Shown here piece after piece: positions 16,702 through 26,962 of a DNA stretch of 37,378 nucleotides. Below the pieces are notes generated by a model. That model was given only the letters and a program-made list of their open reading frames with translations, was not told the origin of the DNA and made no database searches. This DNA comes from Motiliproteus sp. (GTDB lineage: Bacteria; Pseudomonadota; Gammaproteobacteria; Pseudomonadales; Balneatricaceae): contig JAPHRD010000009.1 of the NCBI GenBank assembly GCA_026196225.1, forward strand, positions 1 to 37,378, written 5' to 3'. Each line of letters begins with the position of its first letter. The first letter of the stretch is position 1. Made by a program: the position numbers and the translations under genes.

Positions 16702-19002
16702 CTATCTGCGGTGGGAACGACCGCTATTGGTTGAAGAGTGGGCGGATTTTGAGTTTGTACGTCCCGCAGATTGTCCCCGTTTGGCACTTTTACTGGCACT
16801 TTTACTGGCACTTTTACTGGCACTTTTACTGGTATTGGCGCTAGCTTTGTTAGTGCTGCTACCTCTATTGGTACTAGCTCTGCTGGCAGTAGCTCTATTG
16901 GTTCTAGTCCTGTCAATATTGGCTTGATTAGTTCCGCCGCTGTTAATTCGGCTACGGGAAGGTGTATTCCTACTTTGTTTGGCGACCTCTCCGGGGGGGA
17001 CCAAACACTTAGGTCCTCGCCCGATTAACTCCCGGCGGCCCATCTTAATCAGAGCTTCGCGAATCAGCGGCCAGTTTTCTGAATCATGGTAACGTAAGAT
17101 CGCTTTATGCAATCGACGTTGGCGAATGCCTTTAGGGATCACCACCGTTTCGCTACTACGATTAATCCGTTTCAGAGGATTCTTGCCGCTATGGTACATA
17201 GTCGTGGCGTTACACATAGGAGACGGTATAAAGTTCTGTACCTGGTCCAGCTTTAGATTATTTTCTTTCAACCAGACGGCCAGATTGACCATATCGGCAT
17301 CTTCGGTACCGGGATGGGCAGAGATGAAATAGGGAATGAGGAACTGCTGCTTGCCCGCTTCCTTGGAAAAGCGCTCGAACATTTTCTTAAAGCGGTAGTA
17401 GGTTCCCATGCCCGGCTTCATCATCTTGGTCAAAGGACCATCTTCGGTATGCTCTGGCGCTATCTTCAGATAGCCACCCACATGATGGGTTATCAGTTCC
17501 CGCATATATTCCGGGTCTTCCACCGCTAAGTCATAACGTAGCCCTGACGCTATCAATATCCGCTTCACACCAGGGATCTTTCGGGCCCGACGATATAACT
17601 TGGTCAATGAGCTATGGTCTGTACCCATATTGACGCAAATGGTTGGATAGACACAGGAGAGACGGCGGCAGGCCGCTTCGATCTTCTCGTCCTTGCAAGC
17701 CAGTCGATACATGTTGGCGGTGGGACCACCCAAATCGGAAATTGTGCCGGTAAAACCAGGCACCTTGTCTCTGATCGCCTCCACTTCGCGGATGATGGAG
17801 TCCTCCGAACGGTTCTGAATAATCCGCCCCTCATGCTCGGTAATAGAGCAAAAGGTACAGCCGCCAAAACAACCGCGCATAATGTTGATGGAGAAACGGA
17901 TCATGTCGTAGGCAGGAATTTTTGCCTTACCATAACTGGGATGGGGAATCCGCGCGTAAGGCAGATCAAATACCCGATCCATCTCAGCCGTGGTTAAAGG
18001 AATCGGTGGCGGATTAACCCAGAGGTCACGATTACCATATCGCTGAACTAACGCCCGCGCGTTTCCGGGATTGGTTTCCAGATGCATAACCCGTGAAGCA
18101 TGGGCGTAGAGAACCGGATCATCTTTAACCTGCTCGTAAGTGGGCAAGCGGATGCAGATCTTGTCGCGGCGGGCAACATGAGGCTCTATTTTTAACGGTT
18201 GAACATTACTCTCTTCCTTTGTCGGTCCCTCTCCAGACTCACAGCCGGAATCCTGATACTCATAGGGGTTCGCGATCGGCGTCACCACCCCTGGAAGGTC
18301 AACGTCGGTAGAGTCGATCATGCTCCAGTCACTGGGCAACTGCGAACACATCACGGCAGTGCCACGAATCTGGGTCAGTTGATCAATACTTTCACCTTCA
18401 TCCAAGCGATGTGCGATCTCTAACAGGGCTCGTTCGGCATTTCCGAAAAGCAGCAGATCGGCCTTAGAATCGGGCATCACCGAGCGTCGTACTTTATCCG
18501 ACCAGTAGTCGTAATGGGCGATACGGCGCAGGCTCGCTTCGATTCCGCCGATGATCAGCGGAATGCCTTTGTAGGCTTCTCGACAACGCTGTGAATAAAC
18601 CACCACCGCACGATCAGGGCGCTTGCCACCTTCACCGTCGGGAGTGTAGGCATCGTCATGGCGTAACCGTCTTTCCGCCGTGTAGCGGTTGATCATGCTA
18701 TCCATATTGCCGGCGGTTACACCGAAGAACAGCCTGGGCCGGCCCAGGCTCATAAAATCCTGTTTGTCTTTCCAATTGGGCTGAGAAATGATCCCCACCC
18801 GAAAACCTTCCGATTCCAGCAAGCGCCCAATCACCGCCATGCCAAAACTAGGGTGATCCACATATGCATCGCCGGTAACCAATATGATGTCACAGGCATC
18901 CCAACCCAGAGCATCCATTTCCTGTCGTGACATTGGCAGAAAAGGTGCAGGTTTTACCGGGTTTTTCGGGGAATAGGCGTTCAGGGGGATAGCTGCTTGC
19001 AT
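16702..19002 (-). CDS. ygiQ: YgiQ-family radical SAM protein
   Basis: 766 residues from the ATG at 19002. In-frame starts at 19032 and 19080 exist, but a TATAAT at 19031-19036 overlaps the 19032 start, so the shorter form fits better. The N-terminal domain ([53 protein letters not shown]) is diagnostic. The radical SAM core has CFGGCTFC (Cys 378, 382, 385), binding a [4Fe-4S] cluster that cleaves S-adenosylmethionine. Function in this family is not established. The C-terminal ~90 residues are a basic, Ser/Asn/Thr/Arg-rich, probably disordered tail containing four SKSA repeats. Confidence 0.93.
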   Translation of the reverse strand: MQAAIPLNAYSPKNPVKPAPFLPMSRQEMDALGWDACDIILVTGDAYVDHPSFGMAVIGRLLESEGFRVGIISQPNWKDKQDFMSLGRPRLFFGVTAGNMDSMINRYTAERRLRHDDAYTPDGEGGKRPDRAVVVYSQRCREAYKGIPLIIGGIEASLRRIAHYDYWSDKVRRSVMPDSKADLLLFGNAERALLEIAHRLDEGESIDQLTQIRGTAVMCSQLPSDWSMIDSTDVDLPGVVTPIANPYEYQDSGCESGEGPTKEESNVQPLKIEPHVARRDKICIRLPTYEQVKDDPVLYAHASRVMHLETNPGNARALVQRYGNRDLWVNPPPIPLTTAEMDRVFDLPYARIPHPSYGKAKIPAYDMIRFSINIMRGCFGGCTFCSITEHEGRIIQNRSEDSIIREVEAIRDKVPGFTGTISDLGGPTANMYRLACKDEKIEAACRRLSCVYPTICVNMGTDHSSLTKLYRRARKIPGVKRILIASGLRYDLAVEDPEYMRELITHHVGGYLKIAPEHTEDGPLTKMMKPGMGTYYRFKKMFERFSKEAGKQQFLIPYFISAHPGTEDADMVNLAVWLKENNLKLDQVQNFIPSPMCNATTMYHSGKNPLKRINRSSETVVIPKGIRQRRLHKAILRYHDSENWPLIREALIKMGRRELIGRGPKCLVPPGEVAKQSRNTPSRSRINSGGTNQANIDRTRTNRATASRASTNRGSSTNKASANTSKSASKSASKSASKSAKRGQSAGRTNSKSAHSSTNSGRSHRR
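16783..16830. repeat. Four 12-bp direct repeats in the ygiQ tail
   Basis: GGCACTTTTACT occurs four times in tandem without change, encoding SKSA four times on the minus strand. A unit length divisible by three keeps the frame when copy number changes. Looser repeats of related Ser/Thr/Asn/Arg codons flank it. Confidence 0.9.
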
Positions 19003-19276
19003 GGGGGTACCGCTTTGTAAAAGAGCAACCATTATACCTGAGAGAAACCGTTGGTTAAATCGCAAACAAAGCGATCTCACTTAGGAAAGCTAAGCTATAT
19101 TTTGCAAATGCGTATTTCAATTGCCACACGTCAAATATATTGAGCACAACTCACTAAAAGCATTATCTTTTTTGCTGGCTGTAGACTAAAGTTGATGGAG
19201 TTTAGAGGGAAATTGCCGTTGCTCCCGCAATATCGGCCTCCCCTTTCCGATGATGTGAAATAGAAGGGATGTAACC

Positions 19277-19669
19277 ATGTCTGAGTATCCGACCCTGACT
19301 GAAATGGGTGTTGCTGAAGATAGTATCGAAGAGATCTATAAATACAGCCTGCGCCAGGAAGTTGATCAGGATGTGTTGAAGATTTACTTCAAGCGGGGAA
19401 AAAGCTCCCTGCTGCCAAAAAGCAAAAAGTTCAAGTTCGGCCGAGCTGCACATACTCACCGAGTCGATAGCAGTCAGAACAAGTACCAAGAGTTTGCTGA
19501 GATGTCACCGTTCCTGATGAAGGCAATTGATGAGCTCCACAAACTGGTGCAACACGAACACGAAATCACTGATTTGAAGGCCCGTCTACTGAACGATCTA
19601 GAACATCTTGAAAAGGTCATGGCGAACAAAATCCGTGACCTGCGCGACGATATCGAAAAGCTTAAATAG
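19277..19669 (+). CDS. DUF3461 family protein
   Basis: 130 residues. The N-terminal stretch YPTLTEMGV, the YSLRQEVDQDVLKIYFKR segment and the SLLPKSKKFKFGR motif match the DUF3461 family of gammaproteobacteria. The C-terminal 50 residues are a Lys/Glu/Asp-rich helix likely to form a coiled coil. Basic N-terminal half and no membrane segment suggest a cytosolic, perhaps nucleic-acid-contacting protein; no function is proven. Divergent from ygiQ, with about 270 bases between start codons, and ending in a clear terminator. Confidence 0.88.
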   Translation: MSEYPTLTEMGVAEDSIEEIYKYSLRQEVDQDVLKIYFKRGKSSLLPKSKKFKFGRAAHTHRVDSSQNKYQEFAEMSPFLMKAIDELHKLVQHEHEITDLKARLLNDLEHLEKVMANKIRDLRDDIEKLK

Positions 19670-19688
19670 GTCCCATCCAATCCCAAAA

Positions 19689-19713
19689 CGCCCAGACTCG
19701 TCTGGGCGATTTT
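19689..19713 (+). terminator. Rho-independent terminator of the DUF3461 gene
   Basis: CGCCCAGA-ctcg-TCTGGGCG, a perfect 8-bp stem, followed by attttcg, 19 bases after the stop codon. It can also act weakly for the convergent tgpA-like gene. Confidence 0.85.
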
Positions 19714-19736
19714 CGTATCTAATATCCAGCCCTAAC

Positions 19737-21767
19737 CTAAAGACTTTTTAAAATCACCTTGATCCGCTGCTGTCGCTGCTGAGATCCTCTGGTCCCACTA
19801 TGCTTATCGCCATTTCGTTGATCTCCATAATGCCCTTCGCTAAACAAATTCGTTAGCTCTTGCAGCTGAGCCGCTTTATCGGGCCAGCGTTGTTGCAGAC
19901 GCAACAAATAGTCGCCCGGTGATTCACCATTTTCACGAGCCAATTTGCGCTTGGCCATTTTGCGGCAGAAACGCAGATACAACGCCAGTAAGGGGTCTCG
20001 GGATCGTCCTATTTTAGGCCAGAATAATACTATCGACAGTACGGCTAGGGTCACCCCGACCATCCCCACCATCCAATAACCCAACTTGTGAATGTCGATC
20101 TCACCCAAAAAGCGAGATAGAAACTGGGACTGTACTTTGACATCGTAGCCCAACACCGACCGATGCCAGGCGAAGTTGATATAATCCAACGCCAACCGCA
20201 TTTGGCTAATCCATGGAACATTTCGATAACGAACCGGGGAAAAGAAACTGTCCTCCAAAAAGCTCTGCTCTGAGGCCAATGCTTGCTCAACCCCTTGCTC
20301 CACCCGCGACGGCGCAATGACAGCCGTAGGATCAACCCGACTCCAACCTTTTTGTGGAATCCAGACCTCGGCCCAGGCATGGGCATCAAACTGGTGAACC
20401 AATAGATAGTCACCCAAAGGATTCATCTCTCCACCCTGATAGCCTGCAACCACCCTGGCCGGTACCCCTGCCGCTCTCATCAGGTAGACAAAAGCTCCAG
20501 CGTAGTGACTGCAAAATCCCTGTTGGCTGTCGAACAGAAACTGATCAATTCGATCTCCCTGCAGTCGCGGTGGACGCAGGGTATAAATAAACGCCTGCTC
20601 TTGGAATAACTTCAACACCCGTCCCACCAACTGCTCCACACTGGAAGATTGTTGCGCCAACTGGCGTGCCAACTGTCTAGCACGAGGATTCCCAGCCGCT
20701 GGCAACTGGGTGTTTTTCTGGGCTAACCAATTAGGTAGGCGGACATCTAACTGGTAATTAAGATGGGAAACCACCGCATAGCTGAACGGCTGACTGATGG
20801 GGCGGTCGGCCAATAATCGAAAATCCCGCGTCTGTAGTAGATCGGTATCGGTCGAAGACGCTGCATTGAGTGCAAACAACCAGCGTTGATCGGTAGGCTC
20901 CATGATGACCCGATAGCTGTAGCGCTCTCCTCGTAGGGCTATCTGTGACTGCCAGGGCTTTCTGGAACGAACACCAACCGCCATGGGTTCCTGGTCCATG
21001 TCCAAATCGCCCCGGCTCCAGGTCGCCCCATCATATTGATCCATCACCAGCGCTCGCCAATACAACCGTGAAGGATCTGGCGGAGCTTGATCAAACTGGA
21101 CCCGGAACGCCAGCTCTGGAGAACGGCTCAGCTGAGCGATATCTCCCGGAGTAATACGATCACTGAGCCCAGTTCTGGCATGACCGGAACCGATATCAAG
21201 GGACCACAAAGGCGTAACTCGTGGTACGAAAATAAAGAGCACCACCATGAGCGGCAAACTTTGTAGCATCAAGATCCCGGCCCGCCGGGCCGTGCGTCCG
21301 GGATGTGTTTGCAGCGGGGTCTGGTTGAGACCAATCAAGGCGGCAACAATGGTGAAACAGACAAACAGCATGTAGCCTGCAGCAACCATCGATTGTTGAT
21401 AGAAAAAAGCGGTAGCCACCACAAAGAAACCTAGAACCACCACCACGAAAGCATCGCGACGACTGTGGGTTTCCAGCAATTTAAAACAGAACCCTAAAAT
21501 TAATAAGGCGGTACCCGCCTCTGGACCCAATAGGGTGCCATAGTGTCCCAGCACCGCTGCAATGCCAGAAAAAACCAACACACCTTTGACCCAACGTGAA
21601 GGCAAACGCCACCGGCTTCGATAGACCATCACTCGCCAGCCACCACACAGCAGACAGACCGCGATCAACCAGATGGGCAGACGGGTCATATGGGGTGCGA
21701 TGCCCGCAAACATCGACACCAGCAGCCAGATCAGGCTGTTGCGAGGAATCTGATAGCTATTATCCAT
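19737..21767 (-). CDS. TgpA-like transglutaminase membrane protein (DUF3488-transglutaminase-DUF4129)
   Basis: 676 residues. Six or so membrane helices in the first 185 residues (DUF3488) are followed by a periplasmic transglutaminase-like domain with catalytic Cys419 (QQGFCSHYAGAF), His463 (FDAHAWAEVW) and Asp479 (RVDPTA). A late membrane helix at about 575-595 precedes a cytosolic DUF4129 tail. Related to Pseudomonas TgpA, reported as essential there. Last gene of a three-gene operon with a MoxR ATPase and a DUF58 protein; its start overlaps the DUF58 gene by 8 bases. The protein substrate is unknown. Confidence 0.92.
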   Translation of the reverse strand: MDNSYQIPRNSLIWLLVSMFAGIAPHMTRLPIWLIAVCLLCGGWRVMVYRSRWRLPSRWVKGVLVFSGIAAVLGHYGTLLGPEAGTALLILGFCFKLLETHSRRDAFVVVVLGFFVVATAFFYQQSMVAAGYMLFVCFTIVAALIGLNQTPLQTHPGRTARRAGILMLQSLPLMVVLFIFVPRVTPLWSLDIGSGHARTGLSDRITPGDIAQLSRSPELAFRVQFDQAPPDPSRLYWRALVMDQYDGATWSRGDLDMDQEPMAVGVRSRKPWQSQIALRGERYSYRVIMEPTDQRWLFALNAASSTDTDLLQTRDFRLLADRPISQPFSYAVVSHLNYQLDVRLPNWLAQKNTQLPAAGNPRARQLARQLAQQSSSVEQLVGRVLKLFQEQAFIYTLRPPRLQGDRIDQFLFDSQQGFCSHYAGAFVYLMRAAGVPARVVAGYQGGEMNPLGDYLLVHQFDAHAWAEVWIPQKGWSRVDPTAVIAPSRVEQGVEQALASEQSFLEDSFFSPVRYRNVPWISQMRLALDYINFAWHRSVLGYDVKVQSQFLSRFLGEIDIHKLGYWMVGMVGVTLAVLSIVLFWPKIGRSRDPLLALYLRFCRKMAKRKLARENGESPGDYLLRLQQRWPDKAAQLQELTNLFSEGHYGDQRNGDKHSGTRGSQQRQQRIKVILKSL

Positions 21768-22743
21768 CAGTCAGTACCTGACTTTGATAGAGCGCCAAAG
21801 CCTCCAAGCAGTGGCGAGCGTGCTGCTCTCCCCGTCCCGGCGCAATCTCTATTCCCGGCAAACGCAATCCGAAACTATGATCTTGGTCCCTAAGACGCAC
21901 GACCCAATAACTGAGTTTGGATAAACGCAATTCGATTTCATCTCCGTAGGCCTGCCAGTCCAGCCAACGTTCGTGATCTTCGTAGCCGACAAAGACCTTG
22001 GAGTAGAGATCACCGCTGCGGGCATAATTTTTCCAGGCAATATGACGGGGGTTGTCTCCGGCGACGTAATCCTTCAAACCGTCAAAATCATCGCTGCCCT
22101 CTTGCACCAGTTGATCACCCTCTTCACCGTTGCGGTACAGACTCTCTGGATACGCATTTTTGATCGGCTTTGGATATACCAGACAGCTCATATCCATATC
22201 GATCCAACTCCATGCTCGCAACAACCCCAATGGGAAGCAGGTCTCTATTTTTAGCCGCTTCGGAGAAAAGTGCCCCCGTTGATGTACAGGTAACAGCATC
22301 CGCACCTGCTGCTGGGGAGACTCAATCAGATCCACCAGCTCACCAGCTCCGGATTGCCAGGTTAAGCGAATAGACTCATGTTGTTGCTTGGCTGCCCCTT
22401 GCAAACTAAGCCAGAACACGGCGTCTTCACCAACAAACGCGTTTTCGGTACGTCCGGCACTGATCTGTAAACCCGACAGGTTGCCGTAAGTATGTAAGAT
22501 CGAGATCAAAAACAGGCTGACCAGCAGAAAAGCGATTCCCAACATCAGGCTGTTGGCATAGTTGATACCGCCAATAAAGATCGCCGTCAGCATCATGAGA
22601 TATCCCAGGCCATCCCGGGTTGGCAAAATAAAGATGCGCCGCTGATTAAGTGTTAAAGAACGGCTTTTTGGCAGACGCCGACTCAGCCAATCTTCAGACC
22701 ATTGCTGAAAAATGGCCCGTGGACGTCGCAATAAGGAGAACAT
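21760..22743 (-). CDS. DUF58 domain protein
   Basis: 327 residues from the ATG at 22743 (an in-frame TTG two codons earlier is possible). Two closely spaced membrane helices at about 45-85 are followed by a DUF58 domain with the diagnostic GLKDYVAGDNPRHIAWKNYA and a C-terminal region with conserved Trp and Asp (WLDWQAYGDE) that resembles a degenerate von Willebrand A fold. DUF58 proteins are nearly always paired with MoxR ATPases and transglutaminases, as here, and are thought to be scaffolds or adaptors. Starts about 18 bases after the moxR stop. Confidence 0.9.
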   Translation of the reverse strand: MFSLLRRPRAIFQQWSEDWLSRRLPKSRSLTLNQRRIFILPTRDGLGYLMMLTAIFIGGINYANSLMLGIAFLLVSLFLISILHTYGNLSGLQISAGRTENAFVGEDAVFWLSLQGAAKQQHESIRLTWQSGAGELVDLIESPQQQVRMLLPVHQRGHFSPKRLKIETCFPLGLLRAWSWIDMDMSCLVYPKPIKNAYPESLYRNGEEGDQLVQEGSDDFDGLKDYVAGDNPRHIAWKNYARSGDLYSKVFVGYEDHERWLDWQAYGDEIELRLSKLSYWVVRLRDQDHSFGLRLPGIEIAPGRGEQHARHCLEALALYQSQVLTDG

Positions 22744-22761
22744 TGGCAATACTCTGGCCGG

Positions 22762-23736
22762 TTATTCCAGCACGTCCACCGCATCCAGCATCTGTCGGGT
22801 CAGACTGGCGCCTCGGTGGGTTGTGTGATTACTGCCGCCCCGCAACCGGTGTTCGGCGACACAGGGTAGAACTTGCTGAACATCCTCTGGGATCACATAT
22901 TCCCGCCCTTCCATCAGAGCCCAGGAGCGAGCACTACGAATCAACGCCAGGGCACCGCGAGGTGAAAGTCCCAGATCAAAGTCTCCACATTGGCGACTGA
23001 AATGAACGAGGCGTTGGATGTAATCCAGTATTGGTTCAGAGAGATGAATCTGTTCGGTTCGATGTTGAATCTGCCTTAGCTGTTCCAAGGTTAAAACAGC
23101 TTTTAGCTGATCGATGCGAAGGCGAGGGTTACTCCCCTGCATCATCTGGCGTTCTGCCCGGGGATCGGGATAGCCCAACTCAATGCGCATCAAAAAGCGA
23201 TCCAACTGCGATTCTGGCAGCGGAAAGGTACCTGTCTGGCTGACCGGATTCTGAGTGGCAATTACAAAAAAAGGTTCGGGTAGAGGATGACTAACACCGT
23301 CTACGGATACCTGACGTTCCTCCATCGCCTCCAGCAATGCACTCTGTGCTTTAGGAGTTGCGCGGTTAATCTCATCCGCCAGCAGCACCTGAGAAAATAC
23401 CGGCCCCGGTTGGAATTGAAACTGTTGCTTGTGACTATCAAAAATAGCGGCACCAATTATATCCACCGGTAGGAGATCACTGGTGAACTGCACCCGTTTG
23501 AAACTAAATCCCAAAACAGCAGCCAGGCTATGAGCCAAGGTGGTCTTTCCCATACCGGGAAGATCTTCAATCAATAGATGACCTTGAGAAAACAGGCAGG
23601 CCAATGCCAGGCGGATCTGATGATTTTTACCCAGCACCACGGTTTCAATCTCGGCCACCAATTTTTCAATCAGTTCATGCTCAAGACTATGACTCGCGGT
23701 GGAAGCAGTGGTTGGCGAAGGGCTACCGTTTAGCAT
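22762..23736 (-). CDS. MoxR-family AAA+ ATPase
   Basis: 324 residues from the ATG at 23736, selected because AGGAG lies 5 bases upstream; the longer frame to 23943 carries an atypical 69-residue extension. Walker A is EDLPGMGKTTLA, Walker B is VLLADEINRATPKAQSALLEAMEE, sensor 1 is ATQNP, and LDRFLMRIELGYP is the usual arginine-finger region. MoxR ATPases act as chaperones for assembling or activating partner complexes, probably the two membrane proteins encoded downstream. First gene of the operon, divergent from pilU. Confidence 0.92.
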   Translation of the reverse strand: MLNGSPSPTTASTASHSLEHELIEKLVAEIETVVLGKNHQIRLALACLFSQGHLLIEDLPGMGKTTLAHSLAAVLGFSFKRVQFTSDLLPVDIIGAAIFDSHKQQFQFQPGPVFSQVLLADEINRATPKAQSALLEAMEERQVSVDGVSHPLPEPFFVIATQNPVSQTGTFPLPESQLDRFLMRIELGYPDPRAERQMMQGSNPRLRIDQLKAVLTLEQLRQIQHRTEQIHLSEPILDYIQRLVHFSRQCGDFDLGLSPRGALALIRSARSWALMEGREYVIPEDVQQVLPCVAEHRLRGGSNHTTHRGASLTRQMLDAVDVLE

Positions 23737-24073
23737 AGAGACTCCTGTCTGGCTGCTGGCAGTATAGTAAACACGAGAATTCGCTCTAGAGTAACGCCAC
23801 CACCACGCTGAAAACCATGATCTGGAACAGTGGTACGGGATATCTACAACATCAATGAATGAACACAAACATACCAACCCTACTGAAACCGACCGGGCAA
23901 CACCCATTGAGTTCCCATTAACCACACCAGAAGTACTAACCACAAAACAAGATAACGGTATAAATAGTATTGGTTAGATTTAGATCACTAAATTAACCCT
24001 AGGTACTGGAGACTAAGCCGCAATTAAGCATACACTTAGATTCACCTCTACTTATCTATTACATGGACAGAAT

Positions 24074-25261
24074 ATGCGCGAAGAACTCGATAAGTATCTC
24101 GAGAAGATGGTTGAACTTGAAGGCGCCGATCTTTTCCTCTCCACCAACGCTCGCCCCAGCTCCAAAGTTCACGGCCGTATGATTTCTCTATCAGACCAGG
24201 TTATGGCACGTGGTCGTATCAAAGAGATCGCCTACGCCATCATGAATGAGAAGCAGATTCAGGAGTTTGAAGATAAGCCGGAGATGAATCTGGCGCTATC
24301 CAAACCGGGATTGGGACGCTTTCGTGTCAATATATTCCGCCAGCGTGACGAACTGTCCATGGTAATTCGCTCCATTGCCACCGATATTCCTGATTACAAA
24401 TCCCTCGGTTTACCACCAGTGCTCTCCAACTTGATTATGGAGAAACGCGGCCTGGTTCTGTTTGTAGGCGGCACTGGTTCGGGTAAATCAACTTCACTGG
24501 CTTCCCTCATCGACTACCGTAACCGTAATAGCGCCGGCCACATCATTACCATCGAAGACCCCGTTGAATTCGTCCACCCACATAAGGAATCAATCATTAA
24601 CCAGCGGGAAATAGGCAGCGATACCCTGTGCTACGAGGACGCGCTGGAAAACACCCTGCGCCAAGCCCCCGATGTTATCTTGATCGGTGAGATCCGCAGT
24701 GCTGAAACCATGGAATATGCCTTGGCCTTTGCCGAAACCGGCCATCTCTGTCTTTCAACTCTGCACGCCAACAACGCTAACCAGGCCTTGGGGCGTATTA
24801 TCAATTTCTTCCCAGAAGAACGTCATAAACAGATTCTTCTGGATCTGTCGCTGAATATGAAAGGAATCGTCTCTCAGCGTCTGCTCCCTACCAAAGACGG
24901 CAAACGTGCCGCCGCCATTGAAGTCCTTACCGGTACCCCACGTGTGGCTGATCTGATCAAAAGCGGAAAAATTGATGAGATAAAAGAGGTGATGGAGAAA
25001 TCCGGTAATCAGGGTATGCAAACCTTCGATATGGCGCTGTTCGAGCTTTGGCGCAAAGGAAAGATCAAAGCCGAAGAAGCCCTTAAAAATGCCGACTCTA
25101 AGAACAATCTGGCACTTAAAATGCGGCTGACAAAAGAGAAGAGTCAGAAACCAAAGACAGATGGGAATGGCGATTCCGCTGCCGCAGAACCCCAAAAGTC
25201 CTCTTTGTCATTGGAGATGGAAGAACCTGATGAAGACGAAGAGAATAACGGGCTTATGTAG
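24074..25261 (+). CDS. pilU: Twitching motility ATPase PilU (PilT paralogue)
   Basis: 395-residue hexameric secretion-type ATPase that aids type IV pilus retraction. Walker A is GGTGSGKST (132-140), the Asp box lies around HIITIEDPVEFVH, Walker B is VILIGE (201-206) and the His box is HLCLSTLH (224-231). PilU rather than PilT is indicated by length (PilT is about 345), the GADLFLSTNARPSSKVHG N-terminus and a long acidic C-terminal tail of about 50 residues (EMEEPDEDEENNG). pilT is not in the window. The methyltransferase gene follows after 18 bases. Confidence 0.92.
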   Translation: MREELDKYLEKMVELEGADLFLSTNARPSSKVHGRMISLSDQVMARGRIKEIAYAIMNEKQIQEFEDKPEMNLALSKPGLGRFRVNIFRQRDELSMVIRSIATDIPDYKSLGLPPVLSNLIMEKRGLVLFVGGTGSGKSTSLASLIDYRNRNSAGHIITIEDPVEFVHPHKESIINQREIGSDTLCYEDALENTLRQAPDVILIGEIRSAETMEYALAFAETGHLCLSTLHANNANQALGRIINFFPEERHKQILLDLSLNMKGIVSQRLLPTKDGKRAAAIEVLTGTPRVADLIKSGKIDEIKEVMEKSGNQGMQTFDMALFELWRKGKIKAEEALKNADSKNNLALKMRLTKEKSQKPKTDGNGDSAAAEPQKSSLSLEMEEPDEDEENNGLM

Positions 25262-25279
25262 CCGCTCATTTTAATCGCT

Positions 25280-26386
25280 ATGCAACACCTACCCTTGGTA
25301 GCCGGGTGTGAACCACGTTGTCCCGGCTGCGCTCACCGCCGTTGGCCATTCGAAAACAGTCTTGAACAGAAGCAACAGTGGCTGGCCAAACGCCTAGCGC
25401 CCTGGTCAGACCAACTACAGCCGATCCGCCACGTAGCGGAAGCAGACCGCTTCAACTACCGCGACAAAGTCTGTTTAAGCTGTCGCTGGATCGACAACAG
25501 CTGGCAATTCGGCTTGATTCGAGATGAAGAGTTAATAGCTATCCCTGATTGTCCTGTCCACAGCATCCGTATCCGTGATACCCAGCGCTTACTCTGCGAA
25601 AAACTACCCCCTTACGAACAGTTTCCACTGGCGTACTGGGTACAATCGGGCAAACAATCGGTTCTGGTGTTAAAACAGAAAATCCTCCCCAACCTAGATT
25701 GGTTGAATGACGCTACTTGCCAAGAGTTGCAAAAAATAGGCATCGAAGGTCTTTGGCTGCATCTCCATCCCAGCGCCGGAAAAAAGGTATTTGCCAAAAA
25801 CCAGTGGCAACTTCTCTGGGGTAAGCCTCGATCGGTAGACAATAACGGTCTCTGTTATGGGCCGGCAGCTTTTCAGCAACTGATCCCTGAACTCGCAGAC
25901 AACGCCCAATATGAAGCAGATCAGTTTTTAGCCCCCAGCCCCGACAGTCAGGTAGTCGATCTCTATTGCGGGATTGGTAGCACTCTGCGCCGATGGGTTG
26001 CCAAGGGCGGCGATTGCACCGGTGTTGAATTAGGCGCTGAAGCGGTGGCCTGTGCGCAACTTAATGTACCTCAAGCCACTGTGCTGCGAGGAAGCTGCCA
26101 CCACCGCATCCCGCAACTTCAGCAATGGTCGGAAGATCGAAGCAAGACTCGCTTGCTCTATACCAATCCCCCTCGAACGGGAATGGAACCGGAACTGTTG
26201 GCCTGGATAACAAACCACTATCAGCCACAAAGAATCGCCTATCTGTCATGCAGCGCTGGCACCCTGGCCAGGGATCTGGAGGCCTTTCAACAAGCCGGAT
26301 ACCGAGTGAAAACGCTCATTCCCTACGACTTTTTCCCGCAAACCTATCATGTTGAAACCCTGGCCCTGATTGAGAACCCATCCTAA
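25280..26386 (+). CDS. TrmA/RumA-type RNA uracil-C5 methyltransferase family protein
   Basis: 368 residues. Cys10, Cys14, Cys17 and probably Cys91 (IPDCPVH) fit the RumA-type Fe-S cluster. The SAM fold begins at VVDLYCGIGS (225-234). The nucleophile is Cys324 in SCSAGTLARD. The motif usually written DPPR is NPPRTG here (Asn296). There is no N-terminal TRAM domain, as in RlmC and shorter family members. The exact target (tRNA U54, 23S U747 or U1939, or other) cannot be assigned. Probably cotranscribed with pilU. Its 3' end overlaps the convergent small gene by 4 bases. Confidence 0.85.
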   Translation: MQHLPLVAGCEPRCPGCAHRRWPFENSLEQKQQWLAKRLAPWSDQLQPIRHVAEADRFNYRDKVCLSCRWIDNSWQFGLIRDEELIAIPDCPVHSIRIRDTQRLLCEKLPPYEQFPLAYWVQSGKQSVLVLKQKILPNLDWLNDATCQELQKIGIEGLWLHLHPSAGKKVFAKNQWQLLWGKPRSVDNNGLCYGPAAFQQLIPELADNAQYEADQFLAPSPDSQVVDLYCGIGSTLRRWVAKGGDCTGVELGAEAVACAQLNVPQATVLRGSCHHRIPQLQQWSEDRSKTRLLYTNPPRTGMEPELLAWITNHYQPQRIAYLSCSAGTLARDLEAFQQAGYRVKTLIPYDFFPQTYHVETLALIENPS

Positions 26387-26700
26387 ATCTCACACCATTC
26401 GATCTGCTGAATACCGGCAATTCGAGAGCGAGTACTCCATCCCTTTGCATTCTTCGTGACAGCTGCCAAAGTCCAACTGTTGGCAATCAATTCACCGTGG
26501 GATAGCAACTGATAGATAAACTCGTCGCGGTTAATATCGCCATGTTGAAGCTGAAACGTCAAACAATGGCCGCTGTAGCGGTCACCATCGACGCTAACTT
26601 CAATAGGATCGAAGGGCAGATACTTTCTGACTTTATTCAGCAGGACTTCGGTATTTTGTACAGATTTGGCGTTGGTATAGAGAGTCCAGCAGGATTTCAT
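26383..26700 (-). CDS. Small hypothetical protein
   Basis: 105 residues from the ATG at 26700 (a GTG two codons upstream is also possible). Alternating beta and helix, no signal peptide; KYLPFDPIEVSVDGDRYSGHCLTFQL and a C-terminal RIAGIQQIEWCEI. No family recognised with confidence. Codon use resembles the neighbours, and the tight convergent overlap with the methyltransferase gene supports it being real. Confidence 0.6.
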   Translation of the reverse strand: MKSCWTLYTNAKSVQNTEVLLNKVRKYLPFDPIEVSVDGDRYSGHCLTFQLQHGDINRDEFIYQLLSHGELIANSWTLAAVTKNAKGWSTRSRIAGIQQIEWCEI

Positions 26701-26962
26701 TAGCACTTCTTCTATGCGAGATTGGGTAGAGTAGAAAGCCCAGTCTGAAAACCCCTTCAGATTTCCACGGGTTATGCAGATTATCCTTTCTGATGAGTAA
26801 TTTACAACCAGGTTTTATAAGGTTAAAGTCTGTTTGAAATATCGACTGTAACTTCGCGTTTGCAACCAATCTCTTCTAAACTGTAACCGTTGTTAATAGG
26901 GAACAGAGGATTTACTCCAAGCTGCTCCCTGCCTCGGCCAAAATGCCCAAATGAGAAACTAG

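Noticed and set aside
16783-16830. Direct repeats as a CRISPR array
   Set aside because: Units are 12 bp with no spacers and encode a protein repeat. The 9-bp array at 29375 also has no spacers.
16691-16927. Plus-strand frame encoding [10 protein letters not shown]-like repeats
   Set aside because: It is the antisense reading of the SKSA repeats at the ygiQ 3' end; no ribosome site.
23737-23943. N-terminal extension of the MoxR ATPase
   Set aside because: The 69 extra residues are Cys/Trp/Ser-rich and unlike MoxR proteins; the ATG at 23736 has an AGGAG site.
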